Part shown: piece after piece, positions 42,848-50,820 of the stretch
How the letters are laid out: each line of letters starts with the position of its first letter
Position numbering within the stretch: the stretch's first letter is position 1
From: CAZUCE01 sp964619265
Lineage (GTDB): Bacteria; Planctomycetota; UBA1135; GCA-002686595
DNA: 64,000 nt
Direction: 5' to 3'
Assembly: GCA_964619265.1 (NCBI GenBank)
Contig: CAZUCE010000006.1
Coordinates: forward strand, 62,001-126,000
Notes under the pieces: model-generated
Told to the model about the DNA's origin: nothing
What the model saw: only the letters and a program-made list of their open reading frames with translations
The model's database searches: none
Translations under genes and position numbers: made by a program

Positions 42848-45430
42848 TCACTCCTCGCGCAGGGCGCGGGCGGGGGAGCGCCGGGCGCAGCGCCAGGCGG
42901 GCAGAAAGGCGGCGGCGGCGGAGAGGACGACGGCTAGCAAGACGGTGCCGGCGGCGAGCGGGACGGAGAGCGTGAGTCCGTCCAAGGACCAGCCGAAGGC
43001 GGGGCGGTTGACGTAGCGCGCGAGCACATGCGCCAGGACGACCCCAAGCGGCACAGAGAACACCCCGGCCATCAGGCCGAGGGAGCAGCTCCAGCCCGTG
43101 ACGAGGGCGAACACCTGGCCAGGCGTGGCCCCGACCGCGCGCAGGACGCCGAGCTCGCGATCGCGATCGAGGGCGAGTCCGAACAGAGCGCTAAAGATGC
43201 CGACGCCGGCGACGATCAGCGTGAGCAGGCGCAGGACCCCGGTGATCTCAAATGTGCGGTCGAACACACGCAGAGTGTTCTCGCGCAGGGCGCGATTGGA
43301 GGACACCTGGAGCAGTTGGCCGCGGGGGATGACACTGCGCACGCGGTCAAGGGCTTCGGTTTCGTTCGTGCTAGGCGTGAGTTCTACGGCGATCGAGGAG
43401 ACCGATCCGTCGCGGTAGCGGCCGACGTACAACTCGTGGTCGAGGACCGCGTAGCCGCGTTCGGTGGCGTAGTCGCGAAAGACGCCGGCGATCGGAAGCT
43501 CGAGAGGACCCGTGGGAGTGGCAAGTTGCAGGAGGTCTTCGGGTTCGAGGTCAAGCCGCGTAGCGAGGGGCTCAGAAATCAAGATGGCTTGGCCGGTCCG
43601 CCAGCGCTCGTCGGATCCCTCGAAGTCGCCGGACAAAACGCGGTAGGGGGAGCCGGAGCCCTCGGGCAGGTCGACCGCAGCGAGCTCAATCTCGCCCAGG
43701 GGGCTTCCCGAGTTGACGCGGCGCACCAGGTGCAACCCCTCGACTTCGGGGAGGTTCGCAACGCGGCGCACGATTTCGGGGTCGATGCCCGTGGGTTCGG
43801 AGCGCGCGCGAACGGCGGAGGGTGCGGAGATGTAGAGGTCGGCGACGAGCGTGTGCCCGATCCAGGTAGCGACCGAAGAGCGGAAGCTCGCGATGACGAT
43901 CGCGATGGCGGTGGTGGCCGCGAGCGCCGCGAGCAGGGCCGAGGTGGCAACCCACGTGCGCGGAAGCGCGGCGCGGGCACCGCGCACGGCCAGGCCGCCG
44001 AAGCTCCCCGCGATGCGCTTGGCCACGGGCGCAAGTCGGTCCAGGCAAAATCCAAAAACGTCCGGGCTGGCGAGGCACGCGGCGGAGAGCCATCCGAACA
44101 GACCCAGGTAGCCGAACAGGCTGGAGTGCGCGGCAAAGGGCAGGGCGATGGCTCCCAGAACAAGCAGGGTCAAAGCGCTGAAGCGGCGCAAACCGGCGCG
44201 GTCCTGTGAGCGATCCAGCTCGAAGGAGGCGCCCAGCGCGCGGCGGGCCGGCAAGCGAGCGGCTTCGAGGGCGGGCCCCAGCGAGGCGAGCACCGTGGTG
44301 CCCAGACCGAGGCCCGTGGCGGTCACGAACGAGCGGACCGGGGACTCGAGCGCGGTGACGCGAACAGCCGTGTACAGGTCGCCGATTGTGCGGGTGACCA
44401 GCGCGGTCAGCCCGCCGGAAAGCAGGAGCCCGAGGCCGAGTCCGAGCGCGGTGCCGAGCGAACCGAGCAGGAGTGCCTGGGCAAGGACAGAGCGCAGAAC
44501 TTGCTCGGACGAGGCCCCGACCAGCCGCAGAAGCGCGATCGACTCCCGGCGCTGGGTGACCCAAAAGGCCAGTGTGCTGTAGACAAGGAACGCACCGACG
44601 AACAGCGATAGCAGACTTAGAGCGCGCAGGTTTTCGCGGAAGCTACGCGTCAGGTTTTCTAGGGAACGGGCGTTGCTCGCGGCGGTGTCCACCTGCGCGT
44701 CTTCGGGCAGCGCCTCGGCCAAAGCGACCAGTTGTTCTTCTGCGCGTTCGGCATCGAGCCGCAGGTCGATGCGATCGAATCCGTGGGGCGGACCTGTGAC
44801 CTCGTGCGCTGTCGCAAGATCGGTGATCAACAGGCTATCCAGTCGGCTCGACGTGGATCCTCTGGGAGCTTCGAGGATCCCGGTCACGTTGAGCTCGCCG
44901 ATGCGGCCGCCGACGTGGAGAGCAAACCGCGAGGAGAGTTCAAGCCCCAGACGATCCGCGGTACCCCGTGAGATCAGGGCGGCGCCAGGTTCGGTAAGGA
45001 ACGCGGCGAAGCCGTCCGAGCGTGTCTTGTCGTCGAGGAAGTCGCGAAAGCGGGCCTCGCTGAACGGGTCGATGCCGAGCAGCGTGAAAACCTCGTCTGA
45101 GGTGGAGCCGGGATCGAGCTCGGACTGGCGCGGGTCGGGCACCAAGACGGCACGCTCGACGACCGGCGCAGCGTTGCCGTGGCCCACGATTTCGAGGGTG
45201 CGGGCGAAGGCCTCTGTGCGCAGGGGGCGGCTGGGCGCTTGGATTTGGTGAGTGGCGGCGCCGGACAGGGTTTGGCGGGCTTCGGTCATCGCGTCCAAAG
45301 CGCCGGCACCGGCCAAGTCGACGCCCAGCACAACGGCCACGCCAAGAGCCACGCCAAGCACCGGCACCGCGGCGGACAGCGGCTTGCGCAGAGCAAAGCG
45401 CACGCCCGCGCGGCGGACGAGACGGCTCAC
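42848..45430 (-). CDS. ABC transporter permease, FtsX/MacB-like, two-repeat
   Basis: An 860-residue integral membrane protein with two FtsX repeats. The first has a large extracytoplasmic loop after the N-terminal helix and three helices near residues 280-390. The second is repeated in the C-terminal half, ending in a cluster with L-L-A-V-V-L-S-A-A-A-A-F-L-P. The overall plan is that of the AttF/AttG or YbbP permeases, which work in lipoprotein or lipid extraction rather than solute import. GTG start, overlapping the ATPase stop by four bases (GTGA). With the ATPase and the AttH-like lipoprotein it forms a complete transporter. Confidence 0.9.
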   Translation of the reverse strand: MSRLVRRAGVRFALRKPLSAAVPVLGVALGVAVVLGVDLAGAGALDAMTEARQTLSGAATHQIQAPSRPLRTEAFARTLEIVGHGNAAPVVERAVLVPDPRQSELDPGSTSDEVFTLLGIDPFSEARFRDFLDDKTRSDGFAAFLTEPGAALISRGTADRLGLELSSRFALHVGGRIGELNVTGILEAPRGSTSSRLDSLLITDLATAHEVTGPPHGFDRIDLRLDAERAEEQLVALAEALPEDAQVDTAASNARSLENLTRSFRENLRALSLLSLFVGAFLVYSTLAFWVTQRRESIALLRLVGASSEQVLRSVLAQALLLGSLGTALGLGLGLLLSGGLTALVTRTIGDLYTAVRVTALESPVRSFVTATGLGLGTTVLASLGPALEAARLPARRALGASFELDRSQDRAGLRRFSALTLLVLGAIALPFAAHSSLFGYLGLFGWLSAACLASPDVFGFCLDRLAPVAKRIAGSFGGLAVRGARAALPRTWVATSALLAALAATTAIAIVIASFRSSVATWIGHTLVADLYISAPSAVRARSEPTGIDPEIVRRVANLPEVEGLHLVRRVNSGSPLGEIELAAVDLPEGSGSPYRVLSGDFEGSDERWRTGQAILISEPLATRLDLEPEDLLQLATPTGPLELPIAGVFRDYATERGYAVLDHELYVGRYRDGSVSSIAVELTPSTNETEALDRVRSVIPRGQLLQVSSNRALRENTLRVFDRTFEITGVLRLLTLIVAGVGIFSALFGLALDRDRELGVLRAVGATPGQVFALVTGWSCSLGLMAGVFSVPLGVVLAHVLARYVNRPAFGWSLDGLTLSVPLAAGTVLLAVVLSAAAAFLPAWRCARRSPARALREE

Positions 45431-46113
45431 TGGCCCGCTTCCTTGAGGGCTTCCATGCGGACGAGCCGCGAGCAGCGCGCTGCGACGGCTTCGGAGTGGG
45501 TGACGAGCAGCAGCGTGCTGTTCTGCTCACGGGTGAGGTCGAATAGAGCGTCCAGCACTCGGTCGGCGGATTCGCCGTCCAGGTTGCCGGTAGGTTCATC
45601 GGCCAGGATCAAGTCCGGCCGATGGACGAGCGCGCGAGCGAGCGCAACGCGCTGGCGCTCGCCTCCCGACAGGCGATCGGGGAAGCTGGGCTCGCGATCC
45701 CCGAGTCCTAGGCCGTCGATCAACTCGCGGGCGCGCTGCTCGATGTCGCTCGAAGGGCGCCCGTCGAGGTCGGGTCCGAGCAGCACGTTTTCGAGAACGG
45801 TGAGGGTTGGGATCAGGTGAAAAGCCTGGAAGACGAACCCGATGCGGCGCCTGCGCAGCAGCGTGCGATCCCGTTCTGACAATTGGCCGAGGTCGGTGCC
45901 GTGGACGGAGACCGTTCCTGAATCGGGAGATTCGAGCCCGCCGACCAGGTCGAGCAGCGTCGACTTTCCCGAGCCGCTTGAGCCGAGCAGCGCGACAGTC
46001 TCACCGGTTCGAATCTCAAAGTCGATGCCGTCCAGCACGCGATGCAGGCGGCTGCCTTCGAGGAAGGACTTGGTGACGCTGCACAAGCGCACGGCCGGGG
46101 CTTGGGAGCTCAT
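45427..46113 (-). CDS. ABC transporter ATP-binding protein, LolD/MacB/AttE-like
   Basis: A 228-residue ATPase. Walker A is G-S-S-G-S-G-K-S-T, the signature motif is L-S-G-G-E-R-Q-R-V-A-L-A-R-A-L, and Walker B is L-I-L-A-D-E-P-T-G. This matches the LolD/MacB class that drives mechanotransmission permeases such as the FtsX-type protein encoded next. ATG start with a four-base overlap (ATGA) to the upstream SDR gene. It acts on the cytoplasmic face of the inner membrane. Confidence 0.95.
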   Translation of the reverse strand: MSSQAPAVRLCSVTKSFLEGSRLHRVLDGIDFEIRTGETVALLGSSGSGKSTLLDLVGGLESPDSGTVSVHGTDLGQLSERDRTLLRRRRIGFVFQAFHLIPTLTVLENVLLGPDLDGRPSSDIEQRARELIDGLGLGDREPSFPDRLSGGERQRVALARALVHRPDLILADEPTGNLDGESADRVLDALFDLTREQNSTLLLVTHSEAVAARCSRLVRMEALKEAGQ

Positions 46114-47090
46114 CGCTGGTTGGCTCCTCCGTGCCCGAGCTGGTTGGGCAATGCTAGTGCGGCTTCGACAGCTTTTGCACTGCCGAGCAGCGACGCGTAG
46201 CCTTCTCGGTAGCTGGGATAACGCAGGTCGAAGCCGGTCGAGCGCAGCAGGCGATTGGAGATGCGGCGGTTCGCGCGTGGGCGAGTTTTGTTGGCTGGGG
46301 CGAGGTCCTTCGAGCCGGATTCCAGTTGTGCGGTGAGGTGCGGCCCCAGCTGCTCGCTGATGTAGTCCAGCACCACCGAGCGCAGGCTTGGGTGATCATC
46401 GACGACAGCGACCAGCTCGGGCGGTTCCGGGTGGTTTAGCAAATACCACAGGGCCCGCGCGGCGTCGTCTCGATGGATCCGGTTGGTATAGGGATCGGGG
46501 AGTTCCGGATCCGGCTGGCTCGATCGGGACCTTGCGGCCTCGCGAACCAAGGCGGTGCGGCCCGGGCCGTAGATTCCTCCGAGCCGCGCCGAGGTCGTAT
46601 GCACGGCGGGCGGGAAGGAACGCGCTAGAAGTTGCTCTGCCTCCAGGATTCGGGCAGAGGGGCCGTCGCCCGGGCGCGCCGGGGTCAGCTCGTCGATCCA
46701 GGTGCCGCCCTCGCCCTTCCAGACCGATGTGGACGATACGAACAGCGCGCGGTCTGGGCAGAGGCCGCCGCGGGCGAGGGCGGCAACAGTGTTCCCGAGC
46801 CCGTCCCGGTAGGCGGCGGCGTAGCCCTCGTTCGATCGCTCGGAGGCCGCGACGCTGTACAGCAGTGCGTCGCAGCGCCCGGGCGCGGTCAGCCCGTCCG
46901 GTTCCTTGGAGCTCACGTCGGCCGGCCACCGGCGGAATCCGTCCGGAATCCGGTCGGCCTGGCGCCGGGTAGCGAAAACGTCCCAGCCGGCGGCCAGGGC
47001 GAGGTGCCCGACCGCCGAGCCCAGGTCGCCGCAGCCGACGATCCACAGAGTGCAGCGCTCGTTCGTCGATTGGGGATTCGCGGCGGACAT
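46110..47090 (-). CDS. NAD(P)-binding epimerase-like SDR protein (YeeZ-like)
   Basis: A 326-residue Rossmann protein with W-I-V-G-C-G-D-L-G-S-A-V-G at the N terminus, the F-V-S-S-T-S-V-W strand, and R-L-G-G-I-Y-G-P-G-R in the region that follows the active site. It resembles the YeeZ/extended-SDR group of unknown substrate; a classical Y-x-x-x-K is not evident. The ATG at 47090 was taken, with an in-frame TTG four codons upstream as the alternative. It is the first gene of an operon whose next three genes encode an ABC ATPase, a permease and a lipoprotein. Confidence 0.87.
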   Translation of the reverse strand: MSAANPQSTNERCTLWIVGCGDLGSAVGHLALAAGWDVFATRRQADRIPDGFRRWPADVSSKEPDGLTAPGRCDALLYSVAASERSNEGYAAAYRDGLGNTVAALARGGLCPDRALFVSSTSVWKGEGGTWIDELTPARPGDGPSARILEAEQLLARSFPPAVHTTSARLGGIYGPGRTALVREAARSRSSQPDPELPDPYTNRIHRDDAARALWYLLNHPEPPELVAVVDDHPSLRSVVLDYISEQLGPHLTAQLESGSKDLAPANKTRPRANRRISNRLLRSTGFDLRYPSYREGYASLLGSAKAVEAALALPNQLGHGGANQR

Positions 47091-47246
47091 CGTTGCTGGC
47101 AACCTAGTCCCGTCCCCGGCTGCCTACAATGCCGCCTCTCGACGGTTCCCCGCCTCCGGGGGAAGATCCCTCTGGGGGAGGTTCTCCGGAGGGGCTTTTC
47201 AGGGAGGGCCGCGAGGCCTTCGTCCCGCGCGCTCCTGTCCATCCCC

Positions 47247-47894
47247 ATGAACTTCTGCCCGACCTGCGCGCATCCGGTTTCCCTTGAGGTTCCCGAAGGA
47301 GACGATCGCGAGCGCTCGGTGTGTGGTGGCTGTGGCGAGATCCACTATTTCAACCCACGGGCGGTGGTGGGCTGTCTGGTCGAGAGTGGCTCACGGCTGC
47401 TGATGTGCCGGCGCGCGATCGAGCCAGCGCGCGGGCGCTGGACTTTGCCGGCGGGGTTTCTTGAGTTGGGCGAAGGCCTTCGGGAAGGGGCCGAGCGCGA
47501 GACCCGCGAGGAGGCCCTGGCCCAAGTCGATGTGGGCGAGCCGCACGCGATGTTTGAGCTGCTTCACATCGGTCAGATCTACGTGCTGTATCGGGCGCGG
47601 TTGCGTGAGCCCGGCGGTGGCGCCCCCGCGTTTGGGGTGGGCGAGGAGAGCTTGGAGGTCGCGCTGTTTGAACCCGAGGCCTTGCCCATGGACGAGCTCG
47701 CCTTTCCGGTGATTCACTTTGCGCTCGAGTTGTACCGGGAGGACCTGGCGCTGGGCCGTTCGCGGCTTCACCAGGGCGCGCTGCATTGGACCGGTGAGGG
47801 CTCGCGATTCGATCCGAAGCGCTACGAGCTGCGCAACCACCTTCCGCTCGAGCTCGGTTCGGCGTCGAACTCAGATTCGCCCCCGCGGGGCTAA
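47247..47894 (+). CDS. Nudix hydrolase with N-terminal zinc ribbon
   Basis: A 215-residue protein. A zinc ribbon with Cys4, Cys7, Cys26 and Cys29 is followed by the Nudix box at residues 70-92 (G-F-L-E-L-G-E-G-L-R-E-G-A-E-R-E-T-R-E-E). The pattern G-x5-E-x7-R-E-x2-E-E is complete, so it should hydrolyse a nucleoside diphosphate derivative. A zinc ribbon plus Nudix box is seen in NudC-like NADH pyrophosphatases, but the N-terminal NudC domain is missing, so the substrate may differ. ATG start after C/T-rich sequence (CTCCTGTCCATCCCC). It is 11 bases ahead of the membrane-protein gene. Confidence 0.92.
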   Translation: MNFCPTCAHPVSLEVPEGDDRERSVCGGCGEIHYFNPRAVVGCLVESGSRLLMCRRAIEPARGRWTLPAGFLELGEGLREGAERETREEALAQVDVGEPHAMFELLHIGQIYVLYRARLREPGGGAPAFGVGEESLEVALFEPEALPMDELAFPVIHFALELYREDLALGRSRLHQGALHWTGEGSRFDPKRYELRNHLPLELGSASNSDSPPRG

Positions 47895-47905
47895 CCGCTG
47901 CTCCT

Positions 47906-48799
47906 ATGCCGATCACCGGAGCCCTGGCGGGGACGCCCGCCGCGCGCTTGTCCGGGGGCAGCTGGCTGACCCGAGCCCTTGCGTTGTGGAATGCGGCTTG
48001 CCTGGATGCGCCGTGCGTCGTCGTGCTTTGGAGCGCCGCGCTCGCGCGTGGGTTTGGCTTCCAGCCCGGCCCGCTTGCGCTGGCTCTGTTGTTCAGTGGT
48101 GTGTGGATGGGCTACTGCGTCGATCGACTGGTCGATGGGATTCGCCTCGGGCCCGAGCTGGCGTTGACCCATCGGCACCGATTCGCCGTTCGGCACCGCA
48201 AGCGGCTCGTAACGCTACTGGTTCTTGCTTTGCCAGCGACCCTGGCAGCAGGCGTCCGCTGGCTGCCAACCGATCGACTCGTGCTGGGGTCGGGCATCGC
48301 TGCCCTCGCAGTCCTGCACACCGTTCTCGCCCATCGCTACCCAACCACGGGGCGCGCGCTGCTTCCCCGCGAGCTCGTCGTGGGTGGGCTCTTAGCCCTT
48401 GCGGCGTTCGTTTTCGGCCTTGAGAACCTGGAGAGTGCCCGGCCGGCGCTGCTCGGACTGGCTGTCCTGTTTGCTGTGGACTGTTGGCTGGTGGCGAGCT
48501 TTGAAGTCGAGCTCGACCAAAAGCGGGGGGAAGCTTCCTTGGCTCAGCGCGCGGTCTTCAGCCGGCAGGCCCTGGTTTCGACGAGCTGGGTGCTCGCGGT
48601 TTGTGCGGCCGCCGTGTGGGTTTGGGGCGGCCTTCCTGGTGGAGCCATTTGGTGCGGGATCGGGCTCGGCGCGGCGGGGCTGGCGGTCCTCGCCCGAGTT
48701 CGCGGAGAATCCGAGCTGCTTCCGGCGCTCGCCGACTTGTCCCTGTGTGCGGGTGCGTTTACCGCGCTCTTGTTGCCAAGCGGAGTGACTCCGAATTGA
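47906..48799 (+). CDS. Polytopic membrane protein, weakly UbiA-like
   Basis: This 297-residue protein has seven to nine hydrophobic segments. In a loop near residue 70 it has G-Y-C-V-D-R-L-V-D-G, which resembles the first Asp-rich motif (N/D-x-x-x-D) of UbiA-type prenyltransferases, but the second motif is not clear. It follows the Nudix gene closely and is probably co-transcribed with it. It ends just before a strong bidirectional hairpin. I regard a UbiA relation as a hypothesis only. Confidence 0.7.
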   Translation: MPITGALAGTPAARLSGGSWLTRALALWNAACLDAPCVVVLWSAALARGFGFQPGPLALALLFSGVWMGYCVDRLVDGIRLGPELALTHRHRFAVRHRKRLVTLLVLALPATLAAGVRWLPTDRLVLGSGIAALAVLHTVLAHRYPTTGRALLPRELVVGGLLALAAFVFGLENLESARPALLGLAVLFAVDCWLVASFEVELDQKRGEASLAQRAVFSRQALVSTSWVLAVCAAAVWVWGGLPGGAIWCGIGLGAAGLAVLARVRGESELLPALADLSLCAGAFTALLLPSGVTPN

Positions 48800-48808
48800 C
48801 GACCTATG

Positions 48809-48848
48809 CCGAGCGGGCTCGGCTCCTTTCGAAGCCGAGCCCGCTCGG
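48809..48848. terminator. Strong bidirectional hairpin terminator
   Basis: A perfect 16-bp stem (48809-48824 with 48833-48848) with an 8-base loop lies between the convergent membrane-protein gene and the first of the GH-like genes. It should serve both strands. It has no long U-tract. Confidence 0.75.
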
Positions 48849-48870
48849 ATGCGTCGCGTGGATCGATGCG

Positions 48871-50472
48871 TCAGTTTTGCACGTTGAAATCCGCGAGCGC
48901 GCGGAATTTGTGAGCTTCCCAGAGCGGTTGGTCCTGGTACTCAAGAGCGCCCCAGGAGCCCCAGAGCGTAGGCTCGCGGCAGTGGGAGTAGGACACGAAC
49001 GGGGTGTCGGTACGTCCGCGCCAGACATTCAGCATGTCCATGTACAGGCCGTACATCGCAGGGTCGCGGTTGACTTCGATCAACAGGTCGTTCAAGTCGG
49101 TCACGTTCTCCGCTCCGGAGTAGCCGACCAGGTGTTGGCCGCCTTCGTAGGCGATCATCTTGACTCCGAACTCTTCGGCAATGTCGGCGTGAGTGTTGAC
49201 GAGCTCTTTCTGCTCGCCCAGGATTTCATCGCGGCAGGCGGCGATCACCTGCTCCTTGGTCATTCCGATCGTGTCCCAGAGGTTGCTCGGCGCTCCAAGG
49301 TCGATGCCGAAGTAAGGGGCGATGGCCAGGGCGTCGATTTTTTCGTGGGCATTTTCGAACCCAAGAACGACTTCGCTGGTCCAAGGGTTGCCGTACTGGG
49401 CACCCATGACGCGAACCACCGTCGGGTGGTTCGAGCCGGCTTCCACTGTGTCCTTGAACAGGTTGAGCAGGTGCGTCGCACGCTTTGAGTACCAGTGCAG
49501 GCGAGCCTGGAACGGCTCACTGGACAGCCCCTCGGCTAGGCCCTGGGCTTCGGCGTAGTGCGCCTGGGGGAAAATGGAGTTCCAGACCTCGTTCGAAAAT
49601 TCCACGTAGATCGTCCGGTCCTCGCTGACGCCGCGTTGGAATCGCTTTGCCATCGAGATGACGAATTCGTCCGTGGCGAGGTGGGGGATGCAAACCCACG
49701 GGTCCGTGTTGGTCTCTCGCGAGAGCATCAGGATGTACTCGTAGGCGATACCTTGATCGGTGGCCATGGTCGCTGAGCGAGGCAAGTTGCGCTCCCACCA
49801 GTTCGAGATCCAGGTCTCGTTGATGCGCTGCCAATTCATGTAGCGCAAGATCCCAAACGGCTCGAGGCGCTCAAGGAAAGTCGGGTGGAACGGCTGGCTG
49901 AGGTAGGTCTCCTCAAAGCCCGGCATGATCACGCGCACGTTGCGGATCGGGTCGTCGAGATCGGACTCGTTGATCTTGAAGAAGATGCCCGAATCAGAAG
50001 GGGTCACGTCGATCAGTATGCGGCCGGGCTCGGACTCGATCACTTTCGCGTCCATGGCGAATTCGACGGAGCCGGTGCCCTGGTAGAGGCAGGTGTAGGT
50101 TCCCGCCGGGTAGTGCCCCTCGATCTCCCGCATCATCAGCGTGGCTGCGGCTTGGCCGGGTTGTAGCAACGGCCAGCCATAGGTGCTGGTTTCGATAGCC
50201 CAATCCCCGTTCCAGGTTTCCATCGTGTACGGCTGCTGGCTAAGCCAAGTCCGCGAGGTCCGGAATACGTCCTTGAAGATCCAGGACGGATTCCAGTCGA
50301 CGACGAAGTCCAGGTTGATTCCAATCGCCTCCGCGTTGGAAATGGCTTCGTCCGCAGCGGACTCTTTGCCGGCCGCCTGAACGCCCCCGTTTTGATCCAC
50401 GGGACGAAACAGGGCGAACACGACAGCAGCAGCAAAGAAGCCGGCGGCTCCCGATTGAATGGTGACCTTCAT
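48871..50472 (-). CDS. Secreted putative TIM-barrel glycoside hydrolase, paralogue 1 of 4 (short form)
   Basis: A 533-residue exported protein with an N-terminal hydrophobic export segment. The conserved core begins I-N-L-D-F-V-V-D-W-N-P-S-W and includes R-N-V-R-V-I-M-P-G-F-E, F-H-P-T-F-L-E-R-L-E-P-F-G, E-F-S-N-E-V-W-N (Glu295) and A-Y-E-G-G-Q-H-L-V-G (Glu443). The N-E motif followed about 150 residues later by an isolated Glu on a strand is the acid/base plus nucleophile plan of clan GH-A hydrolases. Unlike its three neighbours it stops right after the core and has no beta-sandwich tail. The ATG has a clear GGAGAG site. Substrate unknown. Confidence 0.8.
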   Translation of the reverse strand: MKVTIQSGAAGFFAAAVVFALFRPVDQNGGVQAAGKESAADEAISNAEAIGINLDFVVDWNPSWIFKDVFRTSRTWLSQQPYTMETWNGDWAIETSTYGWPLLQPGQAAATLMMREIEGHYPAGTYTCLYQGTGSVEFAMDAKVIESEPGRILIDVTPSDSGIFFKINESDLDDPIRNVRVIMPGFEETYLSQPFHPTFLERLEPFGILRYMNWQRINETWISNWWERNLPRSATMATDQGIAYEYILMLSRETNTDPWVCIPHLATDEFVISMAKRFQRGVSEDRTIYVEFSNEVWNSIFPQAHYAEAQGLAEGLSSEPFQARLHWYSKRATHLLNLFKDTVEAGSNHPTVVRVMGAQYGNPWTSEVVLGFENAHEKIDALAIAPYFGIDLGAPSNLWDTIGMTKEQVIAACRDEILGEQKELVNTHADIAEEFGVKMIAYEGGQHLVGYSGAENVTDLNDLLIEVNRDPAMYGLYMDMLNVWRGRTDTPFVSYSHCREPTLWGSWGALEYQDQPLWEAHKFRALADFNVQN

Positions 50473-50820
50473 CTCCAGCTCTCCTCGATGGTTTCCTAGT
50501 CGAAGCCGGTTCCTCGCGTCTCTTGGACAAGGCGAGCGAGAAAAGGGCTTCCCTGACCGTTCGGTCGGACGCCGTTCGCCGCTTGAGGGCAATTTGATCC
50601 TGTCTGTGAAAGCTCTCCGGTGGAGCTGGGGGCTGGGACAAAGATGCGAGGGATTTCCTGGGCTCGCGCGAGGTCTGTGGTCCATCAGGATGCCCCTGGC
50701 CTCCGAAACCCCTCCTGCCTGGCGTCCATCGCCGGGAGGCTTTGGGACCGAACGAAAGCAGGCGCGCTGCGAACCCCGAGGGGTTCGCAGCGCGCCTGCG
50801 CGGAAGGGGGAGGGTTTTCC
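50473..50820. other. Gap of 348 bases between GH-like paralogues 1 and 2
   Basis: No gene seen. It contains the terminator of paralogue 2 (50760-50797) and presumably the promoter of paralogue 1. Confidence 0.5.
50760..50797 (-). terminator. Hairpin terminator of GH-like paralogue 2
   Basis: An 18-bp inverted repeat built on GGCGCGCTGCGAACCCC and its complement, with almost no loop, lies 24 bases beyond the stop codon. On the minus strand it reads as a very stable stem. Confidence 0.75.
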
